NCBI RefSeq assembly: GCF_000005505.3
Contig: NC_016131.3
Coordinates: forward strand, 46,857,355 to 46,921,354
DNA: 64,000 nucleotides
Source: Brachypodium distachyon
Lineage: Eukaryota; Streptophyta; Magnoliopsida; Poales; Poaceae
Direction of reading: 5' to 3'
Of this stretch, positions 12,401 to 25,649 are shown one piece after another (the first letter of the stretch is position 1; each line of letters begins with the position of its first letter). Made by a program: the position numbers and the translations under genes. The notes beneath the pieces are model-generated. The model saw only the letters and a list, made by a program, of their open reading frames with translations, ran no database searches and was not told the origin of the DNA.

Positions 12401-14946
12401 GAATCTCCTCGCCGCGCCGCGCCCCCTGGCCCCTGCACGCACAAACCAACCAACAGCTTAGAACACACAGCAGAACACACACGGAGACACCTCGCGAGAA
12501 GCAAAACACCCCGTACCTGCCTGTGCTGCTGCGCGCGCCGCCGCCGCGCGAAGCGAAGCAGGGTCGGAGGAAGCGCGTGGATTATCCGGAGGCGGTGGTC
12601 GTACGAGGAGGGCGCGCTGCGTCGGCGGCGGCGAGGGTTGCGGATTGGGGGGAGACGTGTGGAGGGGAGGAGGGCAACGCGGCTGGCGCTGTGCTTTTTG
12701 TGCCGTGCGGCGAAGCGAGGGGAGGGTCGGCTAAGCTCGATCCGGAAACGAGTTTGACAGCGACCAGAGGGGGGAATTATTAGGAGGAGCCTCTAGAAGA
12801 GGTGGACACGCCCATCAACAGCCCATGTGGTCATGTGGTGCGGACGGTAGGATATATATATTTCCGCAGCGCACGGTATTTTTGCAACGAGTACAGCGCT
12901 GATGCTGTGCCGTGTGCCTGCCTGCGTGTCAGATCAGCGTTGGATACGGGCAGATGTTTATGGTTTCGTGTCTCGTAAGCTACGTTTCCTTCTCTCGGCA
13001 GAGGCGAATTTATGAACCAGATCATCGGGGTTCAATTCTCTTATTTACAATGTTAATTTTCATTGATACAAAAAACGACGTCTTGTGTGCAAATCTTCGT
13101 TCTAAGCAAAACAGCAAAATTTTCGCTCGACCATTGGATTTAAAACGTGTGGTGTATATCAAAGGTCAAAATTAAAACGATAACCTAAAAACATGTTTTG
13201 CACATACCTCTGTACTTATTTCACGTGGTCTTATCTCCGATTCTTATCTCTCATCCGGACCACACATTGTACCTCTGATGGCCCGGAACGAAAGTTCATA
13301 TCCAATGAAGGTTTGCATTTGGATATGTCGCCAATAAAGAACATGAGAGATTTATCTAATTCCATTTGGTTCATAAACCCATTGGCTGTATACCAGCGGG
13401 GTTTCTACCGAGACACAAGAATGCTGAGCGTTACGAGTTTGCATGCGGATAATATTGACTGCATACAAAGATCGAGTACGGAGTGGGTCAAATAAAGATG
13501 TAATTTTGTGCGTACAAGACAAGGCTATAAAAATGTCATTTTTAACCCATGGATATATGGTTTCTGTCTGGCATGTAGTCACTGGTAGATGAAGGTGGCA
13601 ACTGGATACATTCTAATGTATAATAGTCGATAGGCTTCAAGAGTACAAGTTAACATTCTCATTTTTGCAAAATGAAAAATACATTCTCAAAGTATTTTTT
13701 TTTCATAAAAATATGTAGAAGTGTAGCAAGAGTCAATACATAAATGTATGAACCAGTTATATCAAAAAGGCATATAAAGTGTGGAATGTGAGATATGTAT
13801 AGGTTGAGAAGGTTAGTCTGTCTTGGATTGCATTGAAATCACGTCCGGTTGGATACTACCTTATATCATCCATCTTATCCTATAGCTTATCTTATGCACT
13901 GCATTCGAAATCGGACACCTGTTGTAGCAAATATTCACTTGCCTAGATCATATTTGCTACGGAGTATATAAAACTTTATGTTGGACAGACGGACAAATAA
14001 TCATTTGTGCCACTTGAGTGTGTTTATGCGTAGATTATAAAACTACTACCAAAAGTAATCGCAAATTGTTATTGCAATGTTTTACTGTCAAACATGTCAA
14101 CTCAATTTTGGGTTTGAACCTGCTATCGCCATGATGTCGCAGCCAGTGGCTAAAACATTGGGTACGTTTGAAAGTTATACAGTAACTTGTTCGAGCATAA
14201 TTTTGACCAATATCTAAGACAAATGTTTCAAGTTTCTACATTCGATGCCTTTAAAAACATTTTATGCCTACGCTATCGTTTCTACAGATTGAAGAGCAAA
14301 AGTAAATTTCCCTTTCTTCACGAAGTTGTGCATGTAGGTGACGTATATTAAAATATAACAAAATTTAAGAAGATACATGACCCGTGCTAGCAGCCAACTG
14401 CTAACTGGACAGTAACATTTTTTTTTTTGAGGAGAGTGCGGATGATTACATTTTCTTACCAAATTCACGTGTACATGTGTCTATCTACCCCGTGCACGAA
14501 TTCTCCCGGAGCCAAAGTTGTCACACGGTGTTCATAAGTACCTATGCTCTAGAAAATAAGCTTTTTTTGTGTTTTTAACAATGACATCCCACCAAGGATC
14601 GGATCATAGCCTGCCTAGTAGTACGTGCTAATAACTTGCAGCGCTTTTGCTCCATCCTGCGACAAAAAAGTCAGAAACATCGTGCAAGTAACCTGCAGCC
14701 CGCACCCGGACACGGTGCGGTGCACACCCACTAGCCGTGAACAAAGGAAAATAAATAAATAAACCTAGTTAATAGAAAACCGCACGCTGACCCACGCCGC
14801 GACCCAGAGAGAGTTTCGACCGCTTCCGCTGCTGCCCTCTCCCCCGCCCCCATTCCTTCCCGCCCACGCCCATCGCGCGCCGCCTCCTCTCCTCCTCTCG
14901 CTCCCGCGGCTTCTCGCCTCTCCGGCGGCGGCGGCGGGGGTTCAAT
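12401..14946. promoter_or_regulatory. Intergenic region between divergent WD40 and FAN1 genes
   Basis: The first ~350 bp hold the WD40 5' UTR with its intron (12433-12516, donor CAG|GTACGG on the minus strand) and a GC-rich leader. About 14760-14946 is a GC- and CT-rich FAN1 leader. Between them lies AT-rich DNA (about 12790-14700) in which I recognise no gene, no clear repeat ends and no RNA gene. Confidence 0.6.
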
Positions 14947-17900
14947 ATGTTGACCGGGCGGGAGAGCCTGGTCCGCCTAATCGGCCGGCGCCGCCGCTCC
15001 CCTCTCCCCGCCTCCCTCGCCGCGCTCCTCTCTTCCTCTTCCACCTCCTCCCACCAGGTCAAAGCCCCGAACCCCGGACTCGCCGAAGTTATATGTCTCT
15101 CCGACTCTTACCGTCTCCCCGTTTTCTGCAGGCTGACAATGCGGGAGCGGGCGAGGCGGCCAGGGAAGCGGCGGCTGCTGGCCCCTCGACGGGCCGGAGC
15201 GCCGGCGCCGACGGCGCGTCAGCGGAGTGGGTGGCGTGCCCCGTCTGCGGCGAGTCCATCCGCGGCACGGACTACTGCGTCAACACACACCTCGGTCCGT
15301 ACGCGCGTCCGCGAACCCCACACCTTCTCCACTCGTCCTGAATCCGTGGAACTGTTCTAGGTTTGCTATAGCTAGTCCGTGTTAATCCGAAATGCTGCCT
15401 GCATTCAGCTTTGGTCAAAAAGTTAAGTGCTGGATAATCACGAATTCACAACCCAAGTAAGGCATAAGCATCCAGCTTGCTCCGGTAGCTACTTCGTGAC
15501 TACAAGTTCATGCTGATGACTGATGGGTGATTGGGTGCTTGCGAGCTGCTTGTGCAGTTGCATTTTGTCACTCTTTGCCTCTTGCGTGCTGCATTGCCAT
15601 TCATGGTCAACCATTGACTATGTTTGTTGCTTGGGTTGGTTCATGTAGGATAATCCATTAGTGTGCAAATTTGCTCTGGATATAATGAGATGCACAGCAA
15701 GCAAGCATGCCGTACTTATTAATATTGCAATGTTCTGAAGCCTTTTGTGTTGACGCAAGCTACGCAGATATATGCCTTGCTAGAGGGTCGAAGCGGAAGC
15801 TAACACAGAGCACCCTTCTTGACTCCAGATTCAATAAAACAACAACAATTGGACCCACTCTAGACAGCTTGAACAATGGCTACGAGGCAGAAAATGTGGG
15901 GCTGACTGATGAAGACGTATCTAGTGACAGAGCATTCTTCTCGATGAATAGTAACACCGGGAGCTCCAAAGATAGCACCCCCGCCTTATCATCTGGCTCC
16001 CTGCATGGATCACTTGACATTTCCAAGACGCTTAATAGATGTATGCCTTCGGATGCTATCCTGCCAAATATCAAGATTGCTGAAAATGGCGATGCAGTCG
16101 AAAAGGATTCTTCATGCATGCTTCCAACAGAAACAACTTCCGTCAGTATTGATGCATGTACAGATGTGGATTCTAGCACCAAGGTAGCTGTTGACACTGT
16201 CATAGTGGGCCGGAGGTTCCATGAAAACGTTGAACTGCAAGAAGGAGTGGTCATTACTGTTTCAAGAGATCCTCAGAATGCCAAGGACTCTGATGCTATC
16301 AAGGTTTCCATCTTTTATGATTAATACAGTTTTCTGTTAATATCCTTTCATGTAGATTTTATTTTCTTAATTCCAGCGATAGGTGCTTTATGCAGGGTCT
16401 GAATGTGGGCAGATGCTTGGATACTTGCCTCGAGAGCTGGCTAAAGTTTTGGCACCTCTACTGGATGCACATTTTGTTGAATGCAAGGTGATTCTTTATA
16501 TATCACAGAAAAAGTGTACAGCCTGTGTTTGCCATGCCCTTGAGTATAGTATAGCCTGCAGTTGCAAGGCCCTCTTTTTGAATAAACGCATGCAGAACAC
16601 ACTACAATGGGAACTACAGTTATACCATGTTGCCATTCAAGTTTTTCTTAAATTCTACTTTGACTATCTTTAGGTGATTTTGATTGGTATGAATAAACTA
16701 TGCCTCGACTAGTGTGATAGATTATCTTAGAAGTCTCCCTGCATGCAATCTTAGTGAATGCCCACTTAACTTAATGCAATGGTTGTTCTTTAAATGCTAC
16801 ATTTAGACATGGATTGCAAGATCATGTATGATTTCTCTAGATATGTTTCTGCTCGCATATTTTAGTTGCTTCTCTGCTTATTGACTATGAACACTAATAC
16901 TCTCCATCCCAATACTTGTACTTGTAAGAAGAAGAGATCTAGGACAGTCATGCTTCATAAATTTCAGCAGTGAGCCATATCGTTGGGTTGATGAATTTAG
17001 GCGGCTTGTGCTATGTGTCTGTAGTGTAATTTGTTTGTTCAGCAGTTGGTTTCAGCAAGTTTCCTCAGAGACTCAGAGAGGCAGTTTAGGGTGTTACTCT
17101 TAGTCCAGAGGCACATCGCCACTGTTGTTATTAGGATTCACACGGTGCTCATATGTTCATATACAAGCTCCCAACTATAAAACATGTATACTCTGGCACA
17201 AGCAGATCTTTAGTCATAACTGGGCACTCTCTTTAAGCCTGAACATTTTATTTGAAAGTTAGAATCGAGATTAATTCCCTCAACCCAGCAAAGCTAAAAA
17301 TATGTATCTAGTGGTGACTTCGAAGTCAATGTTGCTGATGACATCAATCTTATTGGCAGCATCTTTTTTAACCCTGTTTGCTATAGGGAGGCTGCAAGGT
17401 TCCTGCTGCAACTTTGATTACGTCTTGGAGCATCAGTTTTTGGTTGATAGACTTCTATTTATCAATAACAATTCAACTTCTGATGCTTGCTTTCCTATTT
17501 TATTAGGGATTTGTGGTTGGTTTGCCTGAACAACAGCTTGGCGATGTGCCCATTCAGCTTACTTGTGAGAAATGTAACAATGACAATGAGACATACAGTG
17601 ATCTGATACATCGACAATCCTTATGGGAAAGATTTCTTGGTGCTATTAGAAATGGAAATTTGCAGCGACCTAGCAGTGCAAGATACCAAGCAAATTTTAA
17701 TATGATGATAACAGATGTTATGGCTAACCATACACACCTGTCTAGTGATATCGAAACATCATTTTTAGGTTCTTTATCCTTCCCACTATCTTTGTGTTTG
17801 TTGATCAAGAAGTCTTAATGACTAGTGTATGTTCTTGAATTCAATAGGTTCTTTTAAGTCGTTATCGAATGATGGCCAAAGGCTTTTTGTGAGGATTTAC

Positions 17901-20900
17901 ACTCGAAAGGGTTAGCTCCTGATGTCCATTGATAGTTAAAATGTTGGTTTCGCTTCATTCTTGATTTCTTGTTCCATATCTCTGTTTTATACTTTTAGTG
18001 AGCAGCTTTAGTTCAGTGCTTTAGTAGGTTGAGGAAAATGGAGCCACTTATCATGCAAATATAACTTTGCAATCGACTAACTTAATTTCTCGCAGGGCCA
18101 TGGTTTCGAGTGAGCAGTATCTCATACCGGGAGATATCAGATGTGGAGCATGCAGCCATGGAGTTAAAGTGTAATAACCTGGCCTACTCAGTTTTTTGTA
18201 ACTGCCATATTGCCATCCTTTAGCTATTTAAGTCAGGAGCTGCTTCTTATATAGTGGCAGGTTATATATACATGCTTTCTTGCACCGATGTTCCATCTGA
18301 ATGTGAAATGGAAGAGATTCTCGATGTACTAAGTGTTCCTGAAATGAAAGAAATACTAAAGGACCTCCTTAAGGTTTCAGTCTTATCTTTTGACTCCTTT
18401 CTCATTACGCACAAGTGTGTTGTTCCCCTTTTTCTACCCAAACATTTGCCTCTTTTTGTTTAGAATCACCATTTATTCATTTGTTGCTACTCCCTCTGTT
18501 CCTAATTAATTGGCGCCGGCTGTTTTACAAAAAAAACCCTGTAAATTTCCAAAATAAACCTGCAGTCCACATCTTCAATTAAACGTGGACTGCGCGTTGA
18601 TTTCGAGAAAAAACAGGGGGGGTTTCATAAAAGTTCTGATAGAACGTGGACTGCAGGTTTGTTTCGAAAATTTACAGGGGTTTCTTTGCAAAACAGCCGG
18701 CGCCAATTAATTAGGAACGGAGGGAGTACTTAGGAAAGTTATGCACTACTTTAAGATTCATGGTAGGACATCTGTTTCCCGTAGAAAATAGCGACACATC
18801 TATTTAATACTGCATGGCAACATATGAGTGCCAACTTGGTGGGATGCTGTCGACCTATGTTGCATCAACATAGTGTGCACATACATGATAATGCATGACC
18901 TACAAAATGATGTTGCTGCTAGGTCCCTAGTTAAGGAATATAACAACACACTATGTTTGCCTATGATGTTTGGCAATACAAGATCATCCATGTATCCATA
19001 ATGTTTGCCTATGAGCGGTAAAAAAAAAATGACATGGCCATGCAACTAAAGTTTTTCCTTTAAAAATGTCACCAACTAATGAATATGGCAAGTGATAGCA
19101 CATATGCACATCAATAAACACTAGATGTTTAGAAACATGTAATCTTGGCCAAATTTGTAGAGGAAAAACTGGAGAAGATTGATGAGCATCGGAATGCCGT
19201 ATTGCAGTTACCAGACATACCTTATTTAGTGTTTTTCTACTCTAGGAAGTTGTCAGTCACAAGTCCTTTTTCTTTATCAGGGAAAACAGCAGGAGGCTCC
19301 TACTGTGTTTGTATTAAAGTTGTTAGTAGAACTGTACAGTTTACATTAGTAAGAGAAAACAAAAGATCCAAGGGATAGACCCCCTAGATTACAAAGCTAG
19401 CTCCTGTGTAAGTTGGGTAAGTTTAACAATGAATTTCTCCTTAGAGAAGCGATGAGCCAGTAGCTGAAGTTCAATCCTGAGGTAAACCCTCCAGGCGGCA
19501 GTAGAAGGTGGGATGTTATCAAATAACTTGGCGTTATGCACTTTCCAAAGACTCCAGGCAGCCAGGATAAATACCTCCCAAAAGAGCCCTCTGCGTCAAG
19601 CAAGTTTAGCACTTAGTAGACGTTCTGACAGGGGCTGGTTCAGTTGCCACTGATTACCAAGAACATTCCAACACTGCTGGCTGAAGGGGCAAGAAAAGAA
19701 CAAATGACCAAGGTCTTCTTCTGGAGGCGCAGGGCAGAGCAAGCATGACCAGCCGGATGCAATGACATAGTGTCTACGTTTCAACATGTTCCTTGTATTC
19801 AACCTATCCATCATAAAAAGCCAAGCAAAAATTTTGTGTTTCATAACACGTTTAGTTTGCCACAGATGCATCATGATGGGGTGTTTAGGCAGAGTGTCAA
19901 AGTAGTGATTGTAGAATCGACTAGTCGTGTATGGCTTCTGCCAATGATAGGTCCAAGAATCATGCTCACCAACATTTGTTAAAATGACCTGGTCCAGAGT
20001 CTGCCGAAGAATACATTTAGTCAGTCACAAGTCTTAAAGGTGGCATTGTTGACAGACTGCTTCTTTGAATATGCAAGAATACGCACATCACATCTCTATA
20101 TTGGCAACGAATTGGTGCCTCAACAACAAATAAATTGAACATCTGATTGATATTTTGATCAACAGCCAGCTATTGCAAGTTGTTTTTCCCTTTTCCCTAG
20201 CTTGATTTCCACACTTTACCTATTTTTCTTAATGTATGTTGCCTTCCTTTATTTTGCGTTCCAGGTTAACACAAGCTGCACTCGTCGACCTGAGCTTCTT
20301 AGCACCCTTCTCTCTATGTACAATAATGGGACCTGGTAAAGTCTCTTTTTTTGTTTCATTCTTGGCATTATGGCCTCACAAGCTATTCCACCTCTCGAAC
20401 ATGCAGCACAGCTCTACCAAAGAAAATTTTAAAATGGACAGGAAACTGTATAAGAACCTCTAATATGGCTGATGAACTTCTTTGGCGTGTCCAGGTGAAA
20501 GCAAATTTTGCTTCGACTTTATTCTGTCAACAGTATTATTCTATCCACCATCTAATGATCGAGAGCTTGCATGCAGAGGCTCTTTTTTCTAAACGGTGAT
20601 CAAGATCTTTCATCCTTTCTATTAGTTGATCTTGGTCTGGTGAAGTTCCCAGACTATACCTGCAACATTTGCCACCGTATTTTTAAAGAAAGAAATGATT
20701 TACTTGAGTACGAAGAGGTGAAGTTTTCATTTCCTTTTTGAAAAAGAAAAGAAGAGCCGTCTTCTATTGTGTTTAATGCTTATCATATCTTGCAATTAGG
20801 CTATTCGAGTGGCACAGTTGATGGATGAATCTCTTGATAATGATAACATGGAAATGGTGTCAAGGTGTGCTGATTTGTCTGAGAATCGAGTATGCACTAT

Positions 20901-22755
20901 GCCAACAGAAGAAGATAGCAACTTAGCTGAATCTCCTCCATCATTCTATTCATGTTTTTCTTCTACTTGGGTCTATTCAAAAGTACTTACACTAGGTGTC
21001 TCTGTTTATGAACGCGAACGCAGGTAAGTTGTGATAAGCTTATAGATCAACAGAATTACTCAACTAGTATCGTCAAATACATAAATTTTAGATGTTATAT
21101 GCAATTTTTATTGAACTAGACCCTTAGCTATACTATTTCTAGGTTGGGTTGAATTTTATGCTTACAGCGGTTAGATATTTGGCCCTTTAGTTGCACATAC
21201 ACATTTACTAGGCAGCCTCTAAAGTTTGATCTTGTATGTGAATCGGAGGTTGATGTAAACTTGTGCATTCAAGCTGAGCTTATCCATGAAGAAATCTGAT
21301 AGAAATAGAGATCTTCACTACTCTTTTTGGCTGTAAATTGATGGAAGGTACAAATGCATCCAGATGAAGGACCATTTCCTTTCTGTGCTGAAATTGATTA
21401 TTTTAAAGAACTCCCCCAAGTCTGCATTCCTTGGAGTGTCCTTCCGGTCTGTACCTAATTTTGTTATTTTATGGGGAACTAGGTATGCAGATGCAATAAG
21501 GATTCTAAAGATATTACTTAGTAAAATTGCTTCTGGTAGGCGGCGAGGATATTGGACATTGAGGCTATCTGTTGATTTGGAGCATATTGGTCGCCCAAAT
21601 GAGAGCCTTTCAGTAGCTGAAGGGGGAGTAATTGATCCATGCGTCCGCGCTGGGTCAAAGATTGCACTGCAAAAGAGAGTTGTGCGTTTAAGCAAACCTC
21701 CACGGCGCTGGAAAGTTCCCAGTTATGCTGATTCTCTTAGGAGAAATATAGAAGAGGTATATATGTATATCACTCTGGACAAGTATTTTCATTTGTCTGG
21801 TCAACTGGATCGAGGTGGTAACATGTATAATTCTAAATAACCTATGCTTGGGATGCCTCATGCATCTTTTCTTTTACCAGGTGAACATCGAAGGAAGGCC
21901 ATTAAATTGTGAAACGGGAGCAAAGAGTGTATTTTATGGCTATGATGGCGAACTTTGTGGGGTAGAGCAATTAGCTTTGCAGTATTATGCTGATGAAGGA
22001 GGCAGTTGGCAAGGTACCCACTCAGAAGGTGGCATATGGATGACAATCTTTGGCCTTCTAATGTGGGATGTAATATTTTCAGAAGTGTGCGATGTTTTCC
22101 AGTCTAAATTTCAGGTACCTGATTTATGTACAATGTTTTTTTTATTAGTTGCATTACCATGTGGACTATGTTGGTGCATCTTGGAATAACTATGCTTTTG
22201 ATAATTGTATTGCTTCCATGTTCGAGTCTATTCCAGAGTCACACTTTTTTTACTTTGCTTTGTTTCAACTCTTTTGCGTAGCTTGATTTGTGTGTTCTCT
22301 TGCAGACAGCCCCTCTTGATTTGGAAACAGATGACTTCTACAAGTCAAGAAAGGGCCTTATAGAGTCCCAGTTGAAAAGGATACAAGATGGTTTGGCTGA
22401 AGAGATGCTTATCACCTCTTGGGAGCTACATCAAGGGACTTCCTGCAGGGGTATTAATTGGGACCGACATTCAATGGCGGACCTACGAGCTGCTGTTGCA
22501 TGCGTTGGTGGGCATCGCTTGGCATTGCTTCTTCGGCATCTAGCCCTTGATTACAGGAGCTGGTCTAGCGGAATGCCCGATTTGCTGCTATGGCGTTTCA
22601 ACGGTGAACGGGGTGGCGCTGAAGCTAAACTTGTAGAGGTCAAAGGACCAAGGGATCAGCTCTCCGAGCAACAGCGTGCTTGGATTTTTGTTCTAATGGA
22701 CTTCGGATTTGATGTGGAAGTTTGCAAAGTGAGCCTAGTTTCTAAGCGGCGATAG
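14947..22755 (+). CDS. FAN1: Fanconi-associated nuclease 1 homolog
   Basis: Fifteen exons: 14947-15057, 15132-15294, 15768-16303, 16383-16487, 17507-17768, 17848-17910, 18096-18170, 18255-18373, 20265-20335, 20407-20494, 20577-20717, 20800-21023, 21483-21756, 21881-22114, 22306-22755. Phases agree and give 971 aa, close to plant FAN1. FAN1 is a structure-specific 5' flap endo/exonuclease that unhooks interstrand DNA crosslinks in the nucleus. Seen here: a UBZ4 ubiquitin-binding finger (C73, C76, H90, C94); a plant HIRAN domain (about 215-330, VIVGRRFHENVE to GYLPRELAKVL); a SAP-like segment (about 455-500); helical TPR-like middle; and a C-terminal VRR-NUC domain with PD-(D/E)xK residues D914, E933 and K935 (MPDLLLW, VEVKGPRDQLS). 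All catalytic residues are present, so it should be active. Exon 8 has two possible acceptors 6 bp apart (18255 or 18261). Intron 8 carries a MITE and a LINE. Confidence 0.95.
18490..18726. mobile_element. Stowaway-type palindromic MITE in FAN1 intron 8
   Basis: 237 bp flanked by TA. It starts CTCCCTCTGTTCCTAATTAA and ends with the complement TTAATTAGGAACGGAGGGAG. The GCGCCGGCTGTTTT arms and GTGGACTGC blocks also pair, so it can form one long hairpin. Confidence 0.9.
19266..20019 (-). mobile_element. 5'-truncated LINE with 14-bp target duplication in FAN1 intron 8
   Basis: Both sides carry the same 14 bases, GTCAGTCACAAGTC (19252-19265 and 20020-20033). The minus strand of the insert encodes the reverse-transcriptase-linked zinc domain (zf-RVT): HKIFAWLFMMDRLNTRNMLK, then a C..C..H..C pattern (SCLLCPAP, HLFFSCPFSQQCW). 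It ends with the A-rich LINE-type tail CCCTGATAAAGAAAAAGG next to the left duplication. Stops and a frameshift break the ORF. Only the 3' end of the LINE was inserted. Confidence 0.9.
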
Positions 22756-23629
22756 TCCCCCATTTCAAAGAGATCTATGTAGCTGGTGTAACAATATCAT
22801 TTTATTGATCGCTTTCAGCATTGTTCTCATTTAGTATTTGCACTGACGCTGATAGAAAAGTAAAAACATTCAAACAATTTGTTGTAGCTTGGAACTGAGG
22901 AATGGTGACTTATAGATTTGTAGATAATATGTGGCTGCTTCAGGTGGGCTATACCACCACCATATCCATTCTCGGTTCATGCTTTGAGATTTGCATGCTC
23001 TCGTCAAGTGCTGCACATATTAGTACGGTCGACTCTACACTGTCAAAATGTCCAAAACAAGTTTAATGAGGTCTAGCTTCAGCTATCACTTAATCATTAA
23101 TTCACTTTCAATGCCTAAGATACATATAAAATGGATTTTTATAAGCAATATATGCACAAAAAAATCTCAAATTTATTAAAAAAATTGCCTGTCAGCCATG
23201 GTGCTGGCTCTTAATTTATATCCCCAGTTTTGGTTGATTGGAAAGTAAACAGGTTAATTTATATCCCCAATGTTGGTCGTCTGTTACTAAAAACTGCAAT
23301 GAAGAAATGTCAAGTGGAAGAAGTGATACTATATTCAGAAGGAGGCGACGTTCGTAAAACAAAATACCCTGCCATTACAGAGGAACAATGACAAGTTTCA
23401 CAGCTATTATGTACTTCACAGATTGGCAAGTGCATAGCGGTCATTGCTATGAGCAAAAGTACATCAACATGATGATTGCTGGGCTATTTGACGCTGAATG
23501 ATATTTTGATCTCCCGTGCTTGAAGTCCAGAAACCATGCTATAGATCAACAAGTAGTATGTGCTAGTCTGAGGGCTGTCGGAAGTTAACCAGGCATCCTC
23601 TGGGACAGGTGCTGCATCTGATCTAACCT
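22756..23629. other. Convergent FAN1 / MAT1 3' flanks
   Basis: AT-rich stretch between the stop codons of two convergent genes. It must hold both 3' UTRs. I see no ORF, repeat ends or RNA gene. Confidence 0.6.
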
Positions 23630-25359
23630 TTAGATAAATATGCTGTTAAACGCCTCCTCTAATGCTCTCTTCCTACTCAATTCCGCCGTCCAACCACCTG
23701 CTCGAGCTCCTCTCTCCGCACGAAGTCTCATGGTCTCCTCGTCATGTCCTTGAAGAGGATCCACGAAACCACCGATTGGTTGCGGGGCCATACCAGTTGG
23801 ACGAGGCTGATTCAACCCACCAGGAACTGCAGCAGGGGCATACTGGCCTTGAACTCCCGCCCCACCACTGATGCCTTGGGAGCTTCCAGCAGCCTGTTAC
23901 AATTTGCAGAAGTACCAAAACATTGGCATTTGTACCACAAAGAATATAAAAAGCACCTATGATATATTAAAATACACATCAATGTCAAGTAGCACCTAAG
24001 ATAGGAAAGCTCTCAAGTTTGTTATAGTTGACATGCAATGATGCAGGTGGCCAAACTGGGTAACAAAAAAGAACTGAATAGAATTAGCGACAAGAAAGTC
24101 AAGCAATGGAGTGAACATGATGACAACTTATGTCCCTGAACTTTCGATAACAGTGCCCTGATATGTAGTTAGATAACTAAACAATCAAGGGGATACCTAA
24201 AGCTGCAATACATCCACATACAAAATGTTTTAAGGAGATAGGATGATAAAATGAGGATGTGCACGTTCACTGCCAACTGAAAAACGCAATCAGAACATCC
24301 AGCCAGGTGTGTTTACCTTTACATCAGCAAACCATCGTTATTGTCAAATGCTGTTATATTTCAGCTAGATTAAAACTTGCAGACAATGTTTGATTACATA
24401 AATCCGATAGGATGCAAAGGTGAAAAATCTATTAGGTGGCCCTTCAATATTTAGCATTTTGGTGAGACCATTTATAAAGAAATTTATTAAATTTTAGATA
24501 TTTAACAACTATCAAGTGTAAAATATTCGTACTGAATATTCTCTACACAGGAAGAGCTGTAATCAACCAAAGGTCAAAACTAATGGAACTGGACATGTAG
24601 TACACATCCAACCATCAAACCCTCAAAGTTGTTGTTTTAACGAAATATACTATGATGTACAAAAAGTATTAGAGATTGTTGATATCAACTAACCATATCA
24701 CTAGGATCAGCCTTCACAGGGATCATTCTGCTTGCTTTAAGTGCCGCAGCAAGATCTTCAGCCTACACAAGAACCACATTGGCCAGAAAAGAGCAATAGC
24801 TCTCAATCAGAATCCACAGGTCTCAACAGCGGGTTAGAATATACATGAGAGAGAAAAAGTATTTACAGAAATTTTATTGCATCATCATATACCACAGCAA
24901 AGAACAACATACCCTTTTAGCTCGCGACAAGTAAATCTGTTCAGCATTTTCCTGTTGATACCTGGCAATTTTGGATTCAATCGCCTCGACGTCGATTCCT
25001 TCTATCAGGTTGAAGGCTTCCAAGAGACGAAATTTGAACTCAGCAATCCTCGACCAAAACCTTACAACTGCTACATCCAAGAATGAGCAGCCTAAAAACA
25101 GGGAAGGGCAACTTACTCATATCCTCGACTTCTTCCAGGTAATCGTTGTAATCTTTCAGCGACGGGAAATGGTCCCGCGTCTTGTTGAATCTGATCTCAC
25201 ACCCACACAAAGAATCATAGTCAGCAGTTAACAGCTGGATAGAGAAAATTTCTTCAGAGGAGTTCAGGGTGGAGGGAGTGCCCACATGCTGGCCATCCTC
25301 CGGCGGAGGGTCATCTCCTTCGCCCACGCATTCCCTCCACCGCTCCCCGCCACCACCAT
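23630..25359 (-). CDS. MAT1: CDK-activating kinase assembly factor MAT1-like, RING-less form
   Basis: Five exons on the minus strand: 25359-25286, 25190-25117, 25016-24913, 24762-24694, 23893-23630. Phases agree and give 194 aa. MAT1 bridges CDK7/CDKD and cyclin H in the CAK module of TFIIH and acts in transcription and the cell cycle. Seen here: a short basic N-terminus (MVVAGSGGGNAWAKEM), then the MAT1 core block FNKTRDHFPSLKDYNDYLEE, the helical VEDMTFNLIEGIDVEAIE and KIARYQQENAEQI, and a C-terminal LRAERGARAGGW with an aromatic end (FNSIFI). The animal RING finger is absent. From memory this is normal for the short plant form, so I do not call it truncated. The start ATG restores the conserved MVVA start of plant homologs. 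It is head to head with the OXA2-like gene, 290 bp between ATGs. Confidence 0.9.
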
Positions 25360-25649
25360 ATCTCCGTCACCGCCGCCGCCGCCGCCGCCGCCACCGCCGA
25401 CTAGACCGCGAGATTAGTTGCCGTGGAGTCGCGCCGTGGTAAATGAGCTAGGGTTCTGAGTCTTCTGACGGGAAGGGGAAAGGGGAAGAAGCGAAGGCCC
25501 GTGGATGCAATTGCAAAACAATGGAGGGGGGTTTCAGGAAAAGAACAGATTTGTGAATCTGGCCGCCCGGTCACGATCAAACGGCTGAGAACAGCGTATG
25601 CCTGTGGCTTCAGATCTTCTTGTTCCTCTTGCGGTCCACGTCAACAGCA
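25360..25649. promoter_or_regulatory. Probable bidirectional promoter MAT1 / OXA2-like
   Basis: Only 290 bp separate the two start codons, and the genes are transcribed away from each other. The interval has a CCG-repeat leader next to MAT1, an AGGGTT telo-box-like site near 25450, and GGCCC near 25496. No other ORF is supported. The inference is a shared housekeeping promoter; no transcription start can be fixed from sequence. Confidence 0.6.

Noticed and set aside
12523..12783. Plus-strand ORFs over the WD40 leader
   Set aside because: GC-rich first exon and promoter of the minus-strand gene; no motif and no splicing signals in their favour.
19145..19378. Possible extra FAN1 exon (EEKLEKIDEHRNAV)
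   Set aside because: Exon 8 joins exon 9 in phase without it, and the FAN1 family has no such segment. The ORF also runs into the LINE.
21364..21482. Upstream extension of FAN1 exon 13
   Set aside because: The open frame continues upstream by chance. The acceptor at 21483 is needed to join exon 12 in phase.
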